This document shows, piece after piece, positions 1 through 10,138 of a stretch of DNA of 64,000 nucleotides; position 1 is the first letter of the stretch; each line of letters begins with the position of its first letter. Origin of the DNA: Ciona intestinalis (Eukaryota > Chordata > Ascidiacea > Phlebobranchia > Cionidae). The position numbers and the translations under genes were made by a program. The notes beneath the pieces were generated by a model. The model saw only the letters and a program-made list of their open reading frames with translations, searched no databases and was not told the origin of the DNA. The DNA is taken from contig NC_020167.2 in the NCBI RefSeq assembly GCF_000224145.3, positions 2,916,450 to 2,980,449 of the forward strand, written 5' to 3'.

Positions 1-1461
1 ATAACACCATACAGATCACTGGTGTTTAACAAAGGATGGATATCATTAACTTCATTTAGCTGCAACTGAAGTATCTCCACACCCATCGCTTTAGCAAACT
101 AAAATGAAAATAAAAAGCAGCTTAATTAGAAAATCTATAGCCTACATAGGGTAAAATCATTTAATTTCTTCAACTAGTAAAAACATAATACATTTATAAA
201 ATTCCCGGCACCATGGCTGCTATCATTAGGGTATAATGTGTCCATGTGCACTTAACAGAAATTGTATCAATCCAGTAATCCTTTATGTAGTAAGACGGGG
301 AAAGTTGGACACGTTTTTAAAAATACTCTTTAAGCGCCCTAATTTAGTGATAAACAGAAAAAACTATTTCAGAAACATTCAATAGCATTCTCATGAACAT
401 AAGTGTAGATTTAGAAGTGCAGCTGCACTCTTAATTACAAGGCAGAGGTACACTTGCGTTATTTTGCACCCTAGTCTAAAAACGTGTAAGCCGCTTAATT
501 AAAAAATAGTTGCCATAATTTAACCGTAACTATTGTTCTACTCTACTCCACACATGTTCTAATCCACACTTTAAATACTCACAAACAACGACGTGAGAGT
601 ATTACACGAGTGCTAAGAAAGGGCTGGGCGTTGTTATTTGAAGAGTTAACCAATATATTAACTTGCCATGTGTTGAAAGCGGCACACGGAGGCTGGGCTA
701 GCTATGTCGGCCCTATTTGGTGGCTTTTGTTTTTACGTGCCTGTTCGAACACTTACATTTTTGGGAGAAATAATAGGGTGGGGGAAGATGGGATTTATAG
801 AACCATATCCTTACTTACGACCTTCATAGACCGTTGGTAAATATTTAAAACACGATCAGAGTATTTGGAGATATTGCGCTAAAGGTGTCCCATCTTCCCC
901 CACAGTACTATATAGAGCCTTTCTTTATTTTATGTCACGAGTAGACGCGTACACCGATTAGACCTAGAGATAGGATTATTTCATTAACAAGAATGTGAGC
1001 AAACTTGATGGTGATTAAGACGAAACATTGACTTAGTAAATACATTTTAGTAAATACGTTGTTAACTGTTTCAAACAATATCAGGATATTTAGATATTAT
1101 TTGCTAAAGATGTCCCGTCTTCCCCCATCCCACTACAATGAATACATCTGTAAACCCTTCAAATAAAGCCTATATTATCCAAGATTGTAATTATAAGTTA
1201 CCGCTGAGTGTTGTAAATAGTCTATGAATTGATCTTTTGTTCTCGCTGTGTTCAATGTCCCCGTCTCTAACCAGCCTGCGTCTTCACCTGTTTCCTCCGG
1301 CAATATCTTACTGATCAGATCCCTCGTCTGAAGTTGCATTATTGTTTCAGACTCACTGTGCCTGAAGCTCCACAGTATACCTTCATATTAAAGATTATGA
1401 TAGATGAATTTAGGATTAAGATAAGCGACCAAAACCCAAATGAGAACCTGCTGTGTGCCAA
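1..1461 (-). CDS. Sarcosine/dimethylglycine dehydrogenase-type gene, left (second) copy, partial exons
   Basis: Three exon pieces read on the minus strand: 1448-1461 (last 14 bases of the FAD-motif exon, cut by the N run), 1202-1380 (179 bases) and 1-98 (continues out of the window). The 179-base exon encodes [20 protein letters not shown] followed by a GW-containing stretch, typical of the region after the dinucleotide-binding motif in SARDH. The 1-98 exon gives [19 protein letters not shown]. Splice sites and phases are identical to the copy at 1512-3921, and introns are near-identical apart from small indels and one absent block of about 530 bases. It is most likely the second haplotype of the same locus, not a second gene; a real recent tandem duplication is the alternative. 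Confidence 0.7.
771..912 (+). mobile_element. GGGGGAAGATGGGA-type MITE, in dehydrogenase intron (left copy)
   Basis: The left end GGGTGGGGGAAGATGGGA and right end TCCCATCTTCCCCCACAGTACTATA are inverted repeats. The interior has the family signature CATAGACCGTTGGTAAAT and AAACACGATCAGAG. A detached left-end-like segment (GTAGTAAGACGGGGAAAGTT) lies at 286, so an older copy may surround it. Confidence 0.7.
1059..1139 (+). mobile_element. Right half of a MITE of the same family
   Basis: Matches the right half of the consensus (TCAGGATATTTAGATATT then GATGTCCCGTCTTCCCCC). It aligns with the right end of the fuller element at 3071-3262 in the other copy of this locus, so the difference is a block of about 530 bases present in one copy only. 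Confidence 0.6.
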
Positions 1462-1511
1462 NNNNNNNNNNNNNNNNNNNNNNNNNNNNNNNNNNNNNNN
1501 NNNNNNNNNNN
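1462..1511. other. Assembly gap (50 N)
   Basis: Exactly 50 N between the 3' end of the FAD-motif exon (left) and the middle of the next catalytic exon (right). The order of exons across the gap is impossible for one gene, which marks this as a contig join. Confidence 0.95.
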
Positions 1512-3921
1512 ATGCAGTACCTCTAAACCATGTTTTGCAGCAGCTTTTACATAAGACATGCAGTATGTAGCTGGGTCCATAGTACCACAAGCTGGTGAAT
1601 ATATAACACCATACAGATCACTGGTGTTTAACAAAGGATGGATATCATTAACTTCATTTAGCTGCAACTGAAGTATCTCCACACCCATCGCTTTAGCAAA
1701 CTAAAATGAAAATAAAAAGCAGCTTAATTAGAAAATCTATAGCCTACATAGGGTAAAATCATTTAATTTTCCCAACTAGTAGAAACATAATACATTTATA
1801 AATTCCCTGGCGCCATGGCTGCTATCATTAGGGTATAATGTGTCCATGTGCATTGTGCACTTAACAGCAATTGTTTCAATCCAGTAATCCTTTATGTAGT
1901 AAGATGGGGTAAAGTGGGACATGTTTTTAAAAATACTCTTTAAGGGCCCTAATTTAGTGATAAACAGAAAAAAAACTGTTTCAGAAACATTCAATAGCAT
2001 TCTCATGTCCATAAGTGTAGATTTAGAAGTGCAGCTGCACTCCTCTAATTATAAAACAGAGGTATAATTGCGTCATTTTGCACCCTAGTCTAAAAACCTG
2101 TAAGCCGCTTAATTAAAAAATAGTTGCCATAATTTAACCGTAACTATTGTTCTACTCTACTCCACACATGTTCTAATCCACACTTTAAATACTCACAAAC
2201 TGCGACGTAAGAGTATTGCACGAGTGCTAAGAAAGGGCTGGGCGTTGTTATTTGAAGAGTTAACCAATATATTAACTTGCCATGTGTTGAAAGCGGCACA
2301 CGGAGGCTGGGCTAGCTATTTCGGCCCTATATGGTGGCTTTTGTTTTTACGTGCCTTTTCGGACGCTTACATTTTTGGGAGAAATAGTAGGGTGGGGGAA
2401 GATGGGATTTATAAAACCATATCCTCATAGAACCATATCCTTACTTACGACCTTCATAGACCGTTGGTAAATATTTAAAACACGATCAGAGACCAGAGTA
2501 TTTAGAGATAATGCGCTAAAGGTGTCCCATCTTTCCCCACAGTACTATATAGAGGCTTTCTTTATTTTGTGTCACGAGTAGACGCGTACACCGATTAGAC
2601 TTAGAGATAGGATTATTTCATTAACAAGAATGTGAGCAAACTTGATGGTGATTAAGACGAAACATTGACTTAGTAAATATATTTTACCAAAAAAATAAGT
2701 GTATCGGCGAAGTTTTTTAAAAATGTGATTTTTCATGAAAGTGGAACTTTAGTAGTGAGAGCATATGTTTTATAAGAAGACTGTTTTTTAAGCTCTTTTT
2801 CCGAGCTAAATAAAGAATGTATCAGTCGCTATTATGTCGCTTGTATTCAACGCGTGAATGGCTGCTATGTCGCAATTAATTAACTAGTGAAACAATCGGT
2901 TTTATGATATATAGTGTGGTGGGGGAATATGGAACACGTTTTTATTCTATTTTTTTTGTCTTATTTGGTAGCAAACAAAGAACATTCAAAGAATTATAAA
3001 CTACATCCTCACGACTACAATAGATCGTTGTTAATTTTTTAAAACACGATCAGGATATTTGGATATTATACAGTAGAATTGGGGAAGATGGGACACCTTT
3101 TAACTCTATTTTTCTGTCCCATTTAATAGTAAACAAAGAACATTCAAAGAATTATAAAACCGTATCCTCACGACTTCCATACACTGTTGTTAACTGTTTC
3201 AAACAATATCAGGATATTTAGATATTATTATAAGGTGGCCCATCTTCCCTCATTCTACTACAATGAATACATCTGTAAGCCCTTCAATACATCTGTAAAA
3301 CCCTGCAAATAAAGCCTGTATTATCCAAGATTGTAATTATAAGTTACCGCTGAGTGTTGTAAATAGTCTATGAATTGATCTTTTGTTCTCGCTGTGTTCA
3401 ATGTCCCCGTCTCCAACCAGCCTGCGTCTTCACCTGTTTCCTCCGGCAATATCTTACTGATCAGATCCCTTGTCTGAAGTTGCATTATTGTTTCAGACTC
3501 ACTGTGTCTGAAGCTCCACAGTATACCTTAATATTAAAGATCAAAAAAACATGATAGATGAAGTTAGGATTTAAGATAAACGACTAAAACCCAGATGAGA
3601 ACCTGCTGTGTGCCAAGTTGTTCCTGACGTGATCTGACTTTTTTCCAGCATGACAACTTTTCCTGCACCAAGTTTAGAAAGATGATAAGCTGTGCTGCAT
3701 CCAACACTGCCAGCCCCTATGACAACCACATCTGCTTCAGTTGGTATTTTGTTCTTCATTGAATTTTTATTTTTGCTCCGGTGTATGGAGCTTTCATAGG
3801 GAACATCATTTTTAACACTTTGATGTGATGAGAGTCGGTTTGGGGCATTTTTTAATTTCAAACTTGTTAGAAACTTCTTTTGTAAAGAAAAAACAGGCTG
3901 CAATCTCCATACCAGGCTCAT
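1512..3921 (-). CDS. SARDH: Sarcosine dehydrogenase-like (mitochondrial FAD oxidoreductase), 5' exons
   Basis: Exons on the minus strand are 3603-3921 (ATG at 3921, phase 1 end), 3348-3526 and 1512-1700 (truncated by the gap). The first exon has a basic, Arg/Lys/Ser-rich N-terminus suited to mitochondrial import, then the Rossmann motif [20 protein letters not shown] and the SGTTWHTAG segment that carries the covalent-FAD region in this family. The third exon contains [18 protein letters not shown]. These enzymes oxidatively demethylate sarcosine or dimethylglycine in the mitochondrial matrix, passing electrons to ETF and the one-carbon unit to folate. SARDH fits the motifs better than DMGDH, but without the C-terminal half the assignment is provisional. 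The rest of the gene lies left of the window or in the gap. Confidence 0.8.
2384..2549 (+). mobile_element. MITE, in dehydrogenase intron (right copy)
   Basis: Counterpart of the element at 771-912, with a small internal duplication of AACCATATCC and the same terminal inverted repeats. Confidence 0.65.
2910..3262 (+). mobile_element. Two MITEs of the same family in direct tandem
   Basis: Element one covers about 2910-3070 (left end GTGTGGTGGGGGAATATGG, right terminal repeat missing). Element two covers about 3071-3262 (left end TTGGGGAAGATGGGACACC, right end CCCATCTTCCCTCATTCTAC). Both share the interior AACAAAGAACATTCAAAG. Most of this block is absent from the left copy of the locus. Confidence 0.7.
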
Positions 3922-4073
3922 ACCAAATGTATCACAATTTTACTACTGTAACTGTTTAATTAATTTGATTTGTGTCAAACATTAATCTACTAGGCTATTT
4001 ATAGTACATAAGTTTCAAACTTCACATCTGGAACAAAACTATAGGGGTGCACTTTTGTATGCCAAAAATAGTG

Positions 4074-4115
4074 TATAGTAGAGTGGGGGAAATGGGACAG
4101 CATTAGCACTGATTA
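4074..4115 (+). mobile_element. MITE left end fragment
   Basis: TATAGTAGAGTGGGGGAAAT followed by GGGACAGCATTAGCAC matches the family terminus. No matching right end is clear. Confidence 0.45.
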
Positions 4116-4187
4116 TTCAAATATGGTGTTGCGTGGCTTACTGCAAAATATTAATTTGGGAAAGTAGGTAAATCTATAACCGTATAT

Positions 4188-4270
4188 TAGCACCGTGGTA
4201 CAGTGGTTGGTTCGCCTGCCTCTAACGGGATGTGGGTTCAAGGCGTGTCGCTTCTACTTTGGTAAAATAA
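4188..4270 (+). mobile_element. tRNA-derived SINE-like head
   Basis: Contains an A-box-like GGTACAGTGGTTGGTTCG and a B-box-like GGGTTCAAGGC about 40 bases later, but no cloverleaf or acceptor stem. A related segment (TGGTTCAAGGCTGGTCGCTG) occurs near 51880. Best read as a tRNA-related SINE promoter and not a tRNA gene. Confidence 0.35.
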
Positions 4271-4891
4271 ACGCAAAACACCGTAACACACACTATATTC
4301 GGTATTTTTTAAAGTTGTCCCGCAACAAAACAATTTCTTCGTGTTTACCCAAAAATTATTGCTGAAAATTAGCTAAATTGTTAACCCAAATTATTCGAAC
4401 CAAATTTTTCAAAGCAACTGCAATTTATCTGAGATTTTATAGTTTTTAAATAGTAAAGCAATTAATTTTTAGTGAGTTTTAACCATGTCGGTGTATCGCT
4501 TACATGCACCAAATAAGCACCTACCAACCATATCTGACACCTGAAACTTTCTTTCTCCTTTCCACTTGACTGCTATAAAAGCAATAATAAAACTATACGG
4601 TAACCAAAAGTACAGAACCGTGTGGTGTATGAAGCAGCTATAAACATCCTCCACGCTACGGGAAGACACATGAAACAGTAAACAAACAGTGCAAACATGG
4701 TTGTATACACAGTTCACCAGACAATTGCGGCCAGGCTTACTGATTAAAATGTAAACACAAAGGTTCGCATTTGCATCACGTGTGTGGTAACTGTACAGCC
4801 ATGTAATATTATAGTTGGTAGGAGAAAGACAGGGCCCCTAGGCACATATTGCTCAATATTTTAAAAATTGATTAGGTTTAGCACAATCAAC

Positions 4892-5920
4892 AAAATCATG
4901 TTACTAGATTCAAATACAACATGAACTCTAATGATATTTACTAAATTATTTTGTCTTATAAAAAACACGAAGTGACCAAACCATTACAAAAACTAATTGT
5001 GCAGTAAGACTAAGACAGCACATATGCCCAATATTTTCAAACTCAAATGTATGCCGATTTTAGGGTGATACCTTAAATTAGTACTATCATTTCTTTATAA
5101 GATGGAGAAGCAAATATAGTCTGCATATCACATAAGTTGTATGATTACCCTGTTCATAAGTTGTGGAATCACTTTTTTTATAAATGTTATTTGAAAACCC
5201 TCACTCTTTGGATTCAATTATTTGTGTGCTTTTTGTAACCTTATTTTTACATTACAGTTGGTGAGGGTGTAGTAGAGATGCAATGTGTTGTATGCCAACT
5301 AGAGTTATGTCCTTGGCTTTCCTGTAACAGTAATGAACTGCTTTTGGTTGGTGATATCTGCAATATTCTTCACCACTTTAGTGTTGGACCACATACTAGC
5401 AATAAAAAGTTTCTTAGTGTCTCACAAAGAATGGGAAAGTTCTATACATGTTGGTTTTGACATACCAAAGCGGTAAGCATTGTTTTATATATGCTTGTTT
5501 GTTGTTCTGGTTGCCAATGTAAAATATGTTTAATACTGTGGTTTGTGAAAACAATTTTTCGTTTTAAATATGTTTTATGTTTGCAAAGCATGTATATTTT
5601 TAAATTAATTGATTTCTGTTGACACAGCTATTAAACCTAATTTTACATTGAAAGTGCTGTCCGATACAACTCCTGGGGTGTTTTAATATGTTTCTTTAAG
5701 TTTTTCTCAGTTAATAAAGGTATGGTAGGACTAATTTGTAGTATCACCCAAAACCGTCAAGTACTTTGATTTTAAATATTGGGCAATATGTGCCGTCTTA
5801 CCCCACAACATTACGTTTTTGTAATGATTTAGTCATTTGGTGTTTATTATAAGACAAAATGAGAAATTTAGTAAATATCATTAGAGTTCATGTTGTATTA
5901 GAATCTCGGAACATGATTTT
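4892..5920. repeat. Long inverted repeat, arms about 208 bases
   Basis: The left arm 4892-5099 and right arm 5713-5920 are reverse complements with moderate divergence; shared blocks include CATGAACTCTAATGATATTT and its complement. The spacer of about 613 bases has no recognised gene. The right arm runs straight into the 500-base gap, so the true arms may be longer. It could be a foldback DNA transposon or a hairpin-forming insertion. Confidence 0.75.
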
Positions 5921-6420
5921 NNNNNNNNNNNNNNNNNNNNNNNNNNNNNNNNNNNNNNNNNNNNNNNNNNNNNNNNNNNNNNNNNNNNNNNNNNNNNNNN
6001 NNNNNNNNNNNNNNNNNNNNNNNNNNNNNNNNNNNNNNNNNNNNNNNNNNNNNNNNNNNNNNNNNNNNNNNNNNNNNNNNNNNNNNNNNNNNNNNNNNNN
6101 NNNNNNNNNNNNNNNNNNNNNNNNNNNNNNNNNNNNNNNNNNNNNNNNNNNNNNNNNNNNNNNNNNNNNNNNNNNNNNNNNNNNNNNNNNNNNNNNNNNN
6201 NNNNNNNNNNNNNNNNNNNNNNNNNNNNNNNNNNNNNNNNNNNNNNNNNNNNNNNNNNNNNNNNNNNNNNNNNNNNNNNNNNNNNNNNNNNNNNNNNNNN
6301 NNNNNNNNNNNNNNNNNNNNNNNNNNNNNNNNNNNNNNNNNNNNNNNNNNNNNNNNNNNNNNNNNNNNNNNNNNNNNNNNNNNNNNNNNNNNNNNNNNNN
6401 NNNNNNNNNNNNNNNNNNNN
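5921..6420. other. Assembly gap (500 N)
   Basis: Exactly 500 N, a placeholder of unknown true size. It lies next to an inverted-repeat arm and downstream of the incomplete left esterase gene. Confidence 0.95.
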
Positions 6421-7162
6421 ACAATATAAGTTGCGGCGTTATGATGAACCAATCATGCCGTATGTTTGAATTGCGCTCAGTTGTTTGTTTTAACCCACGT
6501 CATGATTTTTTTTCAAGGTCAGAAAACATGCGCATTCATCATTTATTTATTTGTGTAAGAACGGTATATCGCACAAGATTGAAGCAAACACATGTCAATA
6601 CAACGTTAGTTATTTACCCTTGCTCGGATGTCAAAGGAAAGCGTTTATTTTCTGTTTGCCGCCTTGCTTCTTATTGTAGATAACGAGTTTAAACATGCCG
6701 TATGTTAAACAAAAATCGTTCAACCAACTTAAACTAATTGCTTACAATAATCAATATACCACGACCACACGAATAGCTAACCAATGATAAAAAAAAGACA
6801 CGATACATTGATATTTCACCCCTCACCCTAAATCACCCGACCGGGTTTGAGTCACACGTAATCTCAATTGCCAATGAAAACAAATAAAACACCCTGATCA
6901 TGAATGGCATTCTCGGTTATGGACTAAATTAGTCGCCGCCTAAATTCGATTTTGCTTTTTTGGTCGCCTGATTAAAATTAATTCGGTAGACTTATTTGAC
7001 CACTTCTGTAATCAGTAATACACAGAAATTTAATACACGGCCGACTATAAACGTGAAAAAAAACGCCAAATAAAATTTTCGTCGGTCGACTAAAAACGCG
7101 GTAACCAATATAAACTGCGACCGACTAGATTAGTCGGTAGCCGAAATAGCATTCTATATTAC
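6421..7162. other. Non-coding stretch with short palindromic motifs
   Basis: No exon of the esterase gene could be found here. From 6940 to 7150 there are many short repeats built on GTCGGTCGACTA, CGACCGACTA and TTAGTCGGTAG, resembling subterminal repeats of a decayed DNA transposon. Confidence 0.4.
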
Positions 7163-8990
7163 CTTAAACACGCAATATCAGTGCAGTTAATAACTTCCAA
7201 AACACGATCTGTAACCCCCAGTGATTTTTCGACTGTTTGAAATGGAAATACAGCTGGGTTGCTTTCAGTGATAGCACTTAGAAAATAAGATTCGCTATTC
7301 CGAGCCAGCAAATGGTATTCAACAGACTGCGCCCCAGAACTCTCACCAAATATCATGATCTTTAAAATGAAAATACACATGATTACTCGCAGGTGTTATG
7401 CAGTATGTAATCTTAAGTAAACTTACTCGTTGTGAATCACCGCCAAATTTGCCAATATTTTCGTAAACCCATTTTAACGCTAGTTGCTGATCTTTAAATC
7501 CTTGATTTCCTTCAATCAGCTGACCGTTCTCTTCGAACAACAAAAACCCAAGCGGGCCTTGGAAAACACAGTAACAATATTAAAATGACGTTTTAGCTTA
7601 TTCGCTAAACAAGTGTATAGTACTGTGGGGTAAGATGGGACATCTTTAGCACATTAAATGCAAACATTCTGATCGTGTCTTAAACAATTAACAACGGTCT
7701 ATGGGAGTCGTGATAATGCGGTTTTATAATTGTATGAATGTTCCTTTTTAACTACTTAATAGTGACAACGGAAATAAAACGAAAAGGTGTCCCATCCCCT
7801 ATTCTAATATACGGTGGGGTGGGGAAGATGGGACACCTTTAGCACAAAATATATAAATATCCTGGTCGTGTTTTAAAAAATAAAAAGGTGTCTCATCTAC
7901 CCCCATCCTAATATATACTTACAGCTTCGTACATTTCATGAAACACTTTGAATCTTCAGGCACTCACCTACTCTGTAGTTTATCGTGACGACGATAGATT
8001 TTGCTGCTTCACTCAACCATCTCCCGTCAGTTTTAGGAGTTGTCCCTCTTCCCTCGAAAAAGAAACCTCCGTGTATATAAAACATCACTGGAATCTTATC
8101 CCCCTCCGGTTCTCTTTCGGGATCAGAAAGATCAATAGAAGAAGGAACGTTGATGTTTAATACGAGGCAGTCTTCGGTCATAAGAAATTCCTGGTTAAAG
8201 ATAAAACAATTGTCCTAAAGATGAACATCCACAATATCATGTTGAGTGTGAGCCGCTGCAATATCATGTTGTTATAGTAGGATGGGGGAAGACGGGACAC
8301 GTTTAACACATAACAGCTAAGTATCCTGATCGTGTTTTAAACAATTAACAGCGGTTTATGGGAATCGTGACGACGCAGTTTTAAAATTCTTTGATGGAAC
8401 GATAAAATAGTACCAAATGGAACGATAAAATAGAAGGAAAATATGTCCCAACTTTCCCCATTCTACTATATAATATCTTACGTTACAATCTCCATCGTCG
8501 CAGTTTTTGATCTGGTAACACATTCGGAAGTCGGGAAGTGAGGCGTTCAATGTTTCGGTCAAATTGTCGATTGCTACTGGTGGCATGAATCTGTTACGTA
8601 GGTAGACGTTATAGATTGCTCTAAAAGTTATGTTGTACATATGTACCTGAGGTCTCCGGTGGGAGGTTTAGCGTAAGGAATACTGTAGAAGGCGTGCGAC
8701 TCTGCAAGTGTTGAACCAATTATAAGCTTATTTCCAACCTTGACCTGAGGAAACGTATCACTGATTGGCGCATAACTAAGATCCGGTTGCTTTTCTTCAT
8801 ATGTCTCGGGATAGATTGGCTGAGTGTGTTGTCGACGTTGCACCAAACCAAGTTCGTCGTAACTTTCCTGATTTTTCATTTCATCGTCCAGTTGCTGAAT
8901 TAATGTTACGAAGGCATTGGTGATAGGATCCCGGTAACAGTTCACACCTACGAGGTGAATTAGAATACAAAGCAGCGCTAAGTGGTTCAT
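7163..8990 (-). CDS. Cholinesterase/carboxylesterase-type B family gene, first five exons only
   Basis: Exons on the minus strand: 8647-8990, 8482-8590, 7968-8190, 7427-7557 and 7163-7359. All splice sites are GT-AG and the phases are consistent. The start MNHLALLCILIHLVGVNCY is a signal peptide. Family hallmarks in order are [47 protein letters not shown] (oxyanion hole), [23 protein letters not shown] and the nucleophile elbow GESSGAQS. It encodes about 335 residues and ends at a good donor (AG|GTAATA), but no downstream exons with the catalytic Glu or His are visible to the left. Either they are lost, or they lie in the 500-base gap. The four comparable lengths (344/109/223/131) nearly match the neighbour at 10139-13650. 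Secreted or membrane-anchored ester hydrolase is the family expectation; the substrate is unknown. Confidence 0.85.
7616..7811 (-). mobile_element. MITE, intron of left esterase gene
   Basis: Inverted orientation of the family. The left end is TATAGTACTGTGGGGTAAGA, the right end AGGTGTCCCATCCCCTATTC, and the interior has CAACGGTCTATGGGAGTCGT. Confidence 0.75.
7810..7915 (-). mobile_element. Internally deleted MITE next to a full copy
   Basis: About 105 bases with both family ends (GGTGGGGTGGGGAAGATGGG and AGGTGTCTCATCTACCCCCA) and most of the interior missing. It directly abuts the copy at 7616-7811. Confidence 0.7.
8273..8472 (-). mobile_element. MITE, intron of left esterase gene
   Basis: Left end TATAGTAGGATGGGGGAAGA, right end CCCCATTCTACTATA, interior AACAGCGGTTTATGGGAATC. 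It lies between exons 2 and 3. Confidence 0.75.
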
Positions 8991-9125
8991 TTCTTCTATG
9001 CTCCTTAAGCTACTATATGACAGTATACAACCAATATAATCTATTTATTTTTACTAAATAACAATATTCACACCCTGTAACAAGAGTAGCAGTTTAAATG
9101 TTAAGAATTCTCTATGTGCTACAGC

Positions 9126-9240
9126 AGCTCATTTATATACCTTGAAAACGCACATCACTCTTTGCTCTTATAGCATCTCAAAATAATCTCGTGGTTAATT
9201 AATATATACTGCTATTTTTGGCGGTGATTGGTTCCTGCTA
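9126..9240 (-). promoter_or_regulatory. Candidate promoter of left esterase gene (TATA and CCAAT boxes)
   Basis: On the minus strand GTATATAAATG reads across 9131-9140, about 140 bases upstream of the ATG at 8990. A CCAAT box (GGAACCAATCACC) sits near 9225-9236. The neighbour gene has a similar arrangement. Confidence 0.35.
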
Positions 9241-9787
9241 TAACTTGTACTGATTTCGCAGATACACCGGTTAGATATTAATACATGTGATAAGGAGGTT
9301 AATAATTCTCCCAAATCTTGCCCTAGATTTTACCTTAACATCACGCGTTTGCAATTGAAATAAATTACGGTCTGTATGCAATAGTTTAAAATCGTTCCAT
9401 GCGATATGTAAGCTACAAAACCACAATTTATGAGGGGTTTGTAAAGCGGACAAACATCTCAACGCCTTTTTTTGTTTTATTGGAACGCATCCTTGGTTAC
9501 TGGAAGTATACACATGGTTAAGGCATGTTCAATATTGGTTACTGTGCATATCCCACATTTAACCCCGTGTCATCCAAACGCGCGATACACTGTTTAAACA
9601 TCGTCGTTTATTTGCACAATAGGTTCACCCTATACTTTTCGATATCGTGCTACTGATAATCAATGTATAATTAGTTTGATAATAAATTTAATGTCCCTCA
9701 TAATGACAGTGCATTTTGAATCATGCGGAACGAAATATCGGAAATTTTGTTCACGTCAATATATAGGTCCATCGCCTATACTAAAAA

Positions 9788-9980
9788 TATAGTAGGGTGG
9801 CGGAAGATAGGACACACTTCGTTCTATTTTCTCGTCCCATTTAGTAGTAAACAAAGAACATTAAAAGAATTCTAAAACTGTATCCTCACCACTTTTATAG
9901 ACCGTTGGTGATTGTTCAAAACAAGGGATGTTTGGATAATGTGTGCTAAAGATGTCCCGTCTTCCCCCACCCTACTATAT
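9788..9980 (+). mobile_element. MITE, intergenic
   Basis: Complete copy: TATAGTAGGGTGGCGGAAGA at the left, GTCTTCCCCCACCCTACTAT at the right, and the usual AACAAAGAACATTAAAAG interior. Confidence 0.8.
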
Positions 9981-10114
9981 ATCTAGATTAGGCCATGATA
10001 GGTGGTACGTCGTACTTAGAACGAATTAATTAATGATGTCATTTTAAAACGTATATATAAAAAATCAAAACTTCCTTTTTAAACATACAGTATAAAATTA
10101 CAACTGATTATTAT

Positions 10115-10120
10115 TTTATT
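10115..10120 (-). terminator. Polyadenylation signal of right esterase gene
   Basis: AATAAA on the minus strand, 19 bases after the stop codon at 10139. Confidence 0.45.
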
Positions 10121-10138
10121 TGATAATAAATTACACAT

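Larger units (their letters stand above)
9241..10138. other. Intergenic region between the two esterase genes
   Basis: No convincing gene. Contains one MITE (9788-9980) and, at 10115-10120, an AATAAA on the minus strand for the right esterase gene. Confidence 0.5.

Noticed and set aside
610..840. Open frame encoding [20 protein letters not shown], repeated at 2224-2430
   Set aside because: It lies in an intron of the dehydrogenase, is repeated only because the whole locus is repeated, and its end is MITE sequence.
4188..4270. Possible tRNA gene
   Set aside because: A- and B-box-like motifs are present but no acceptor, D or anticodon stems can be paired.
4469..4717. 82-residue minus-strand frame
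   Set aside because: No recognised motif, no splice partners and AT-rich composition like the flanks.
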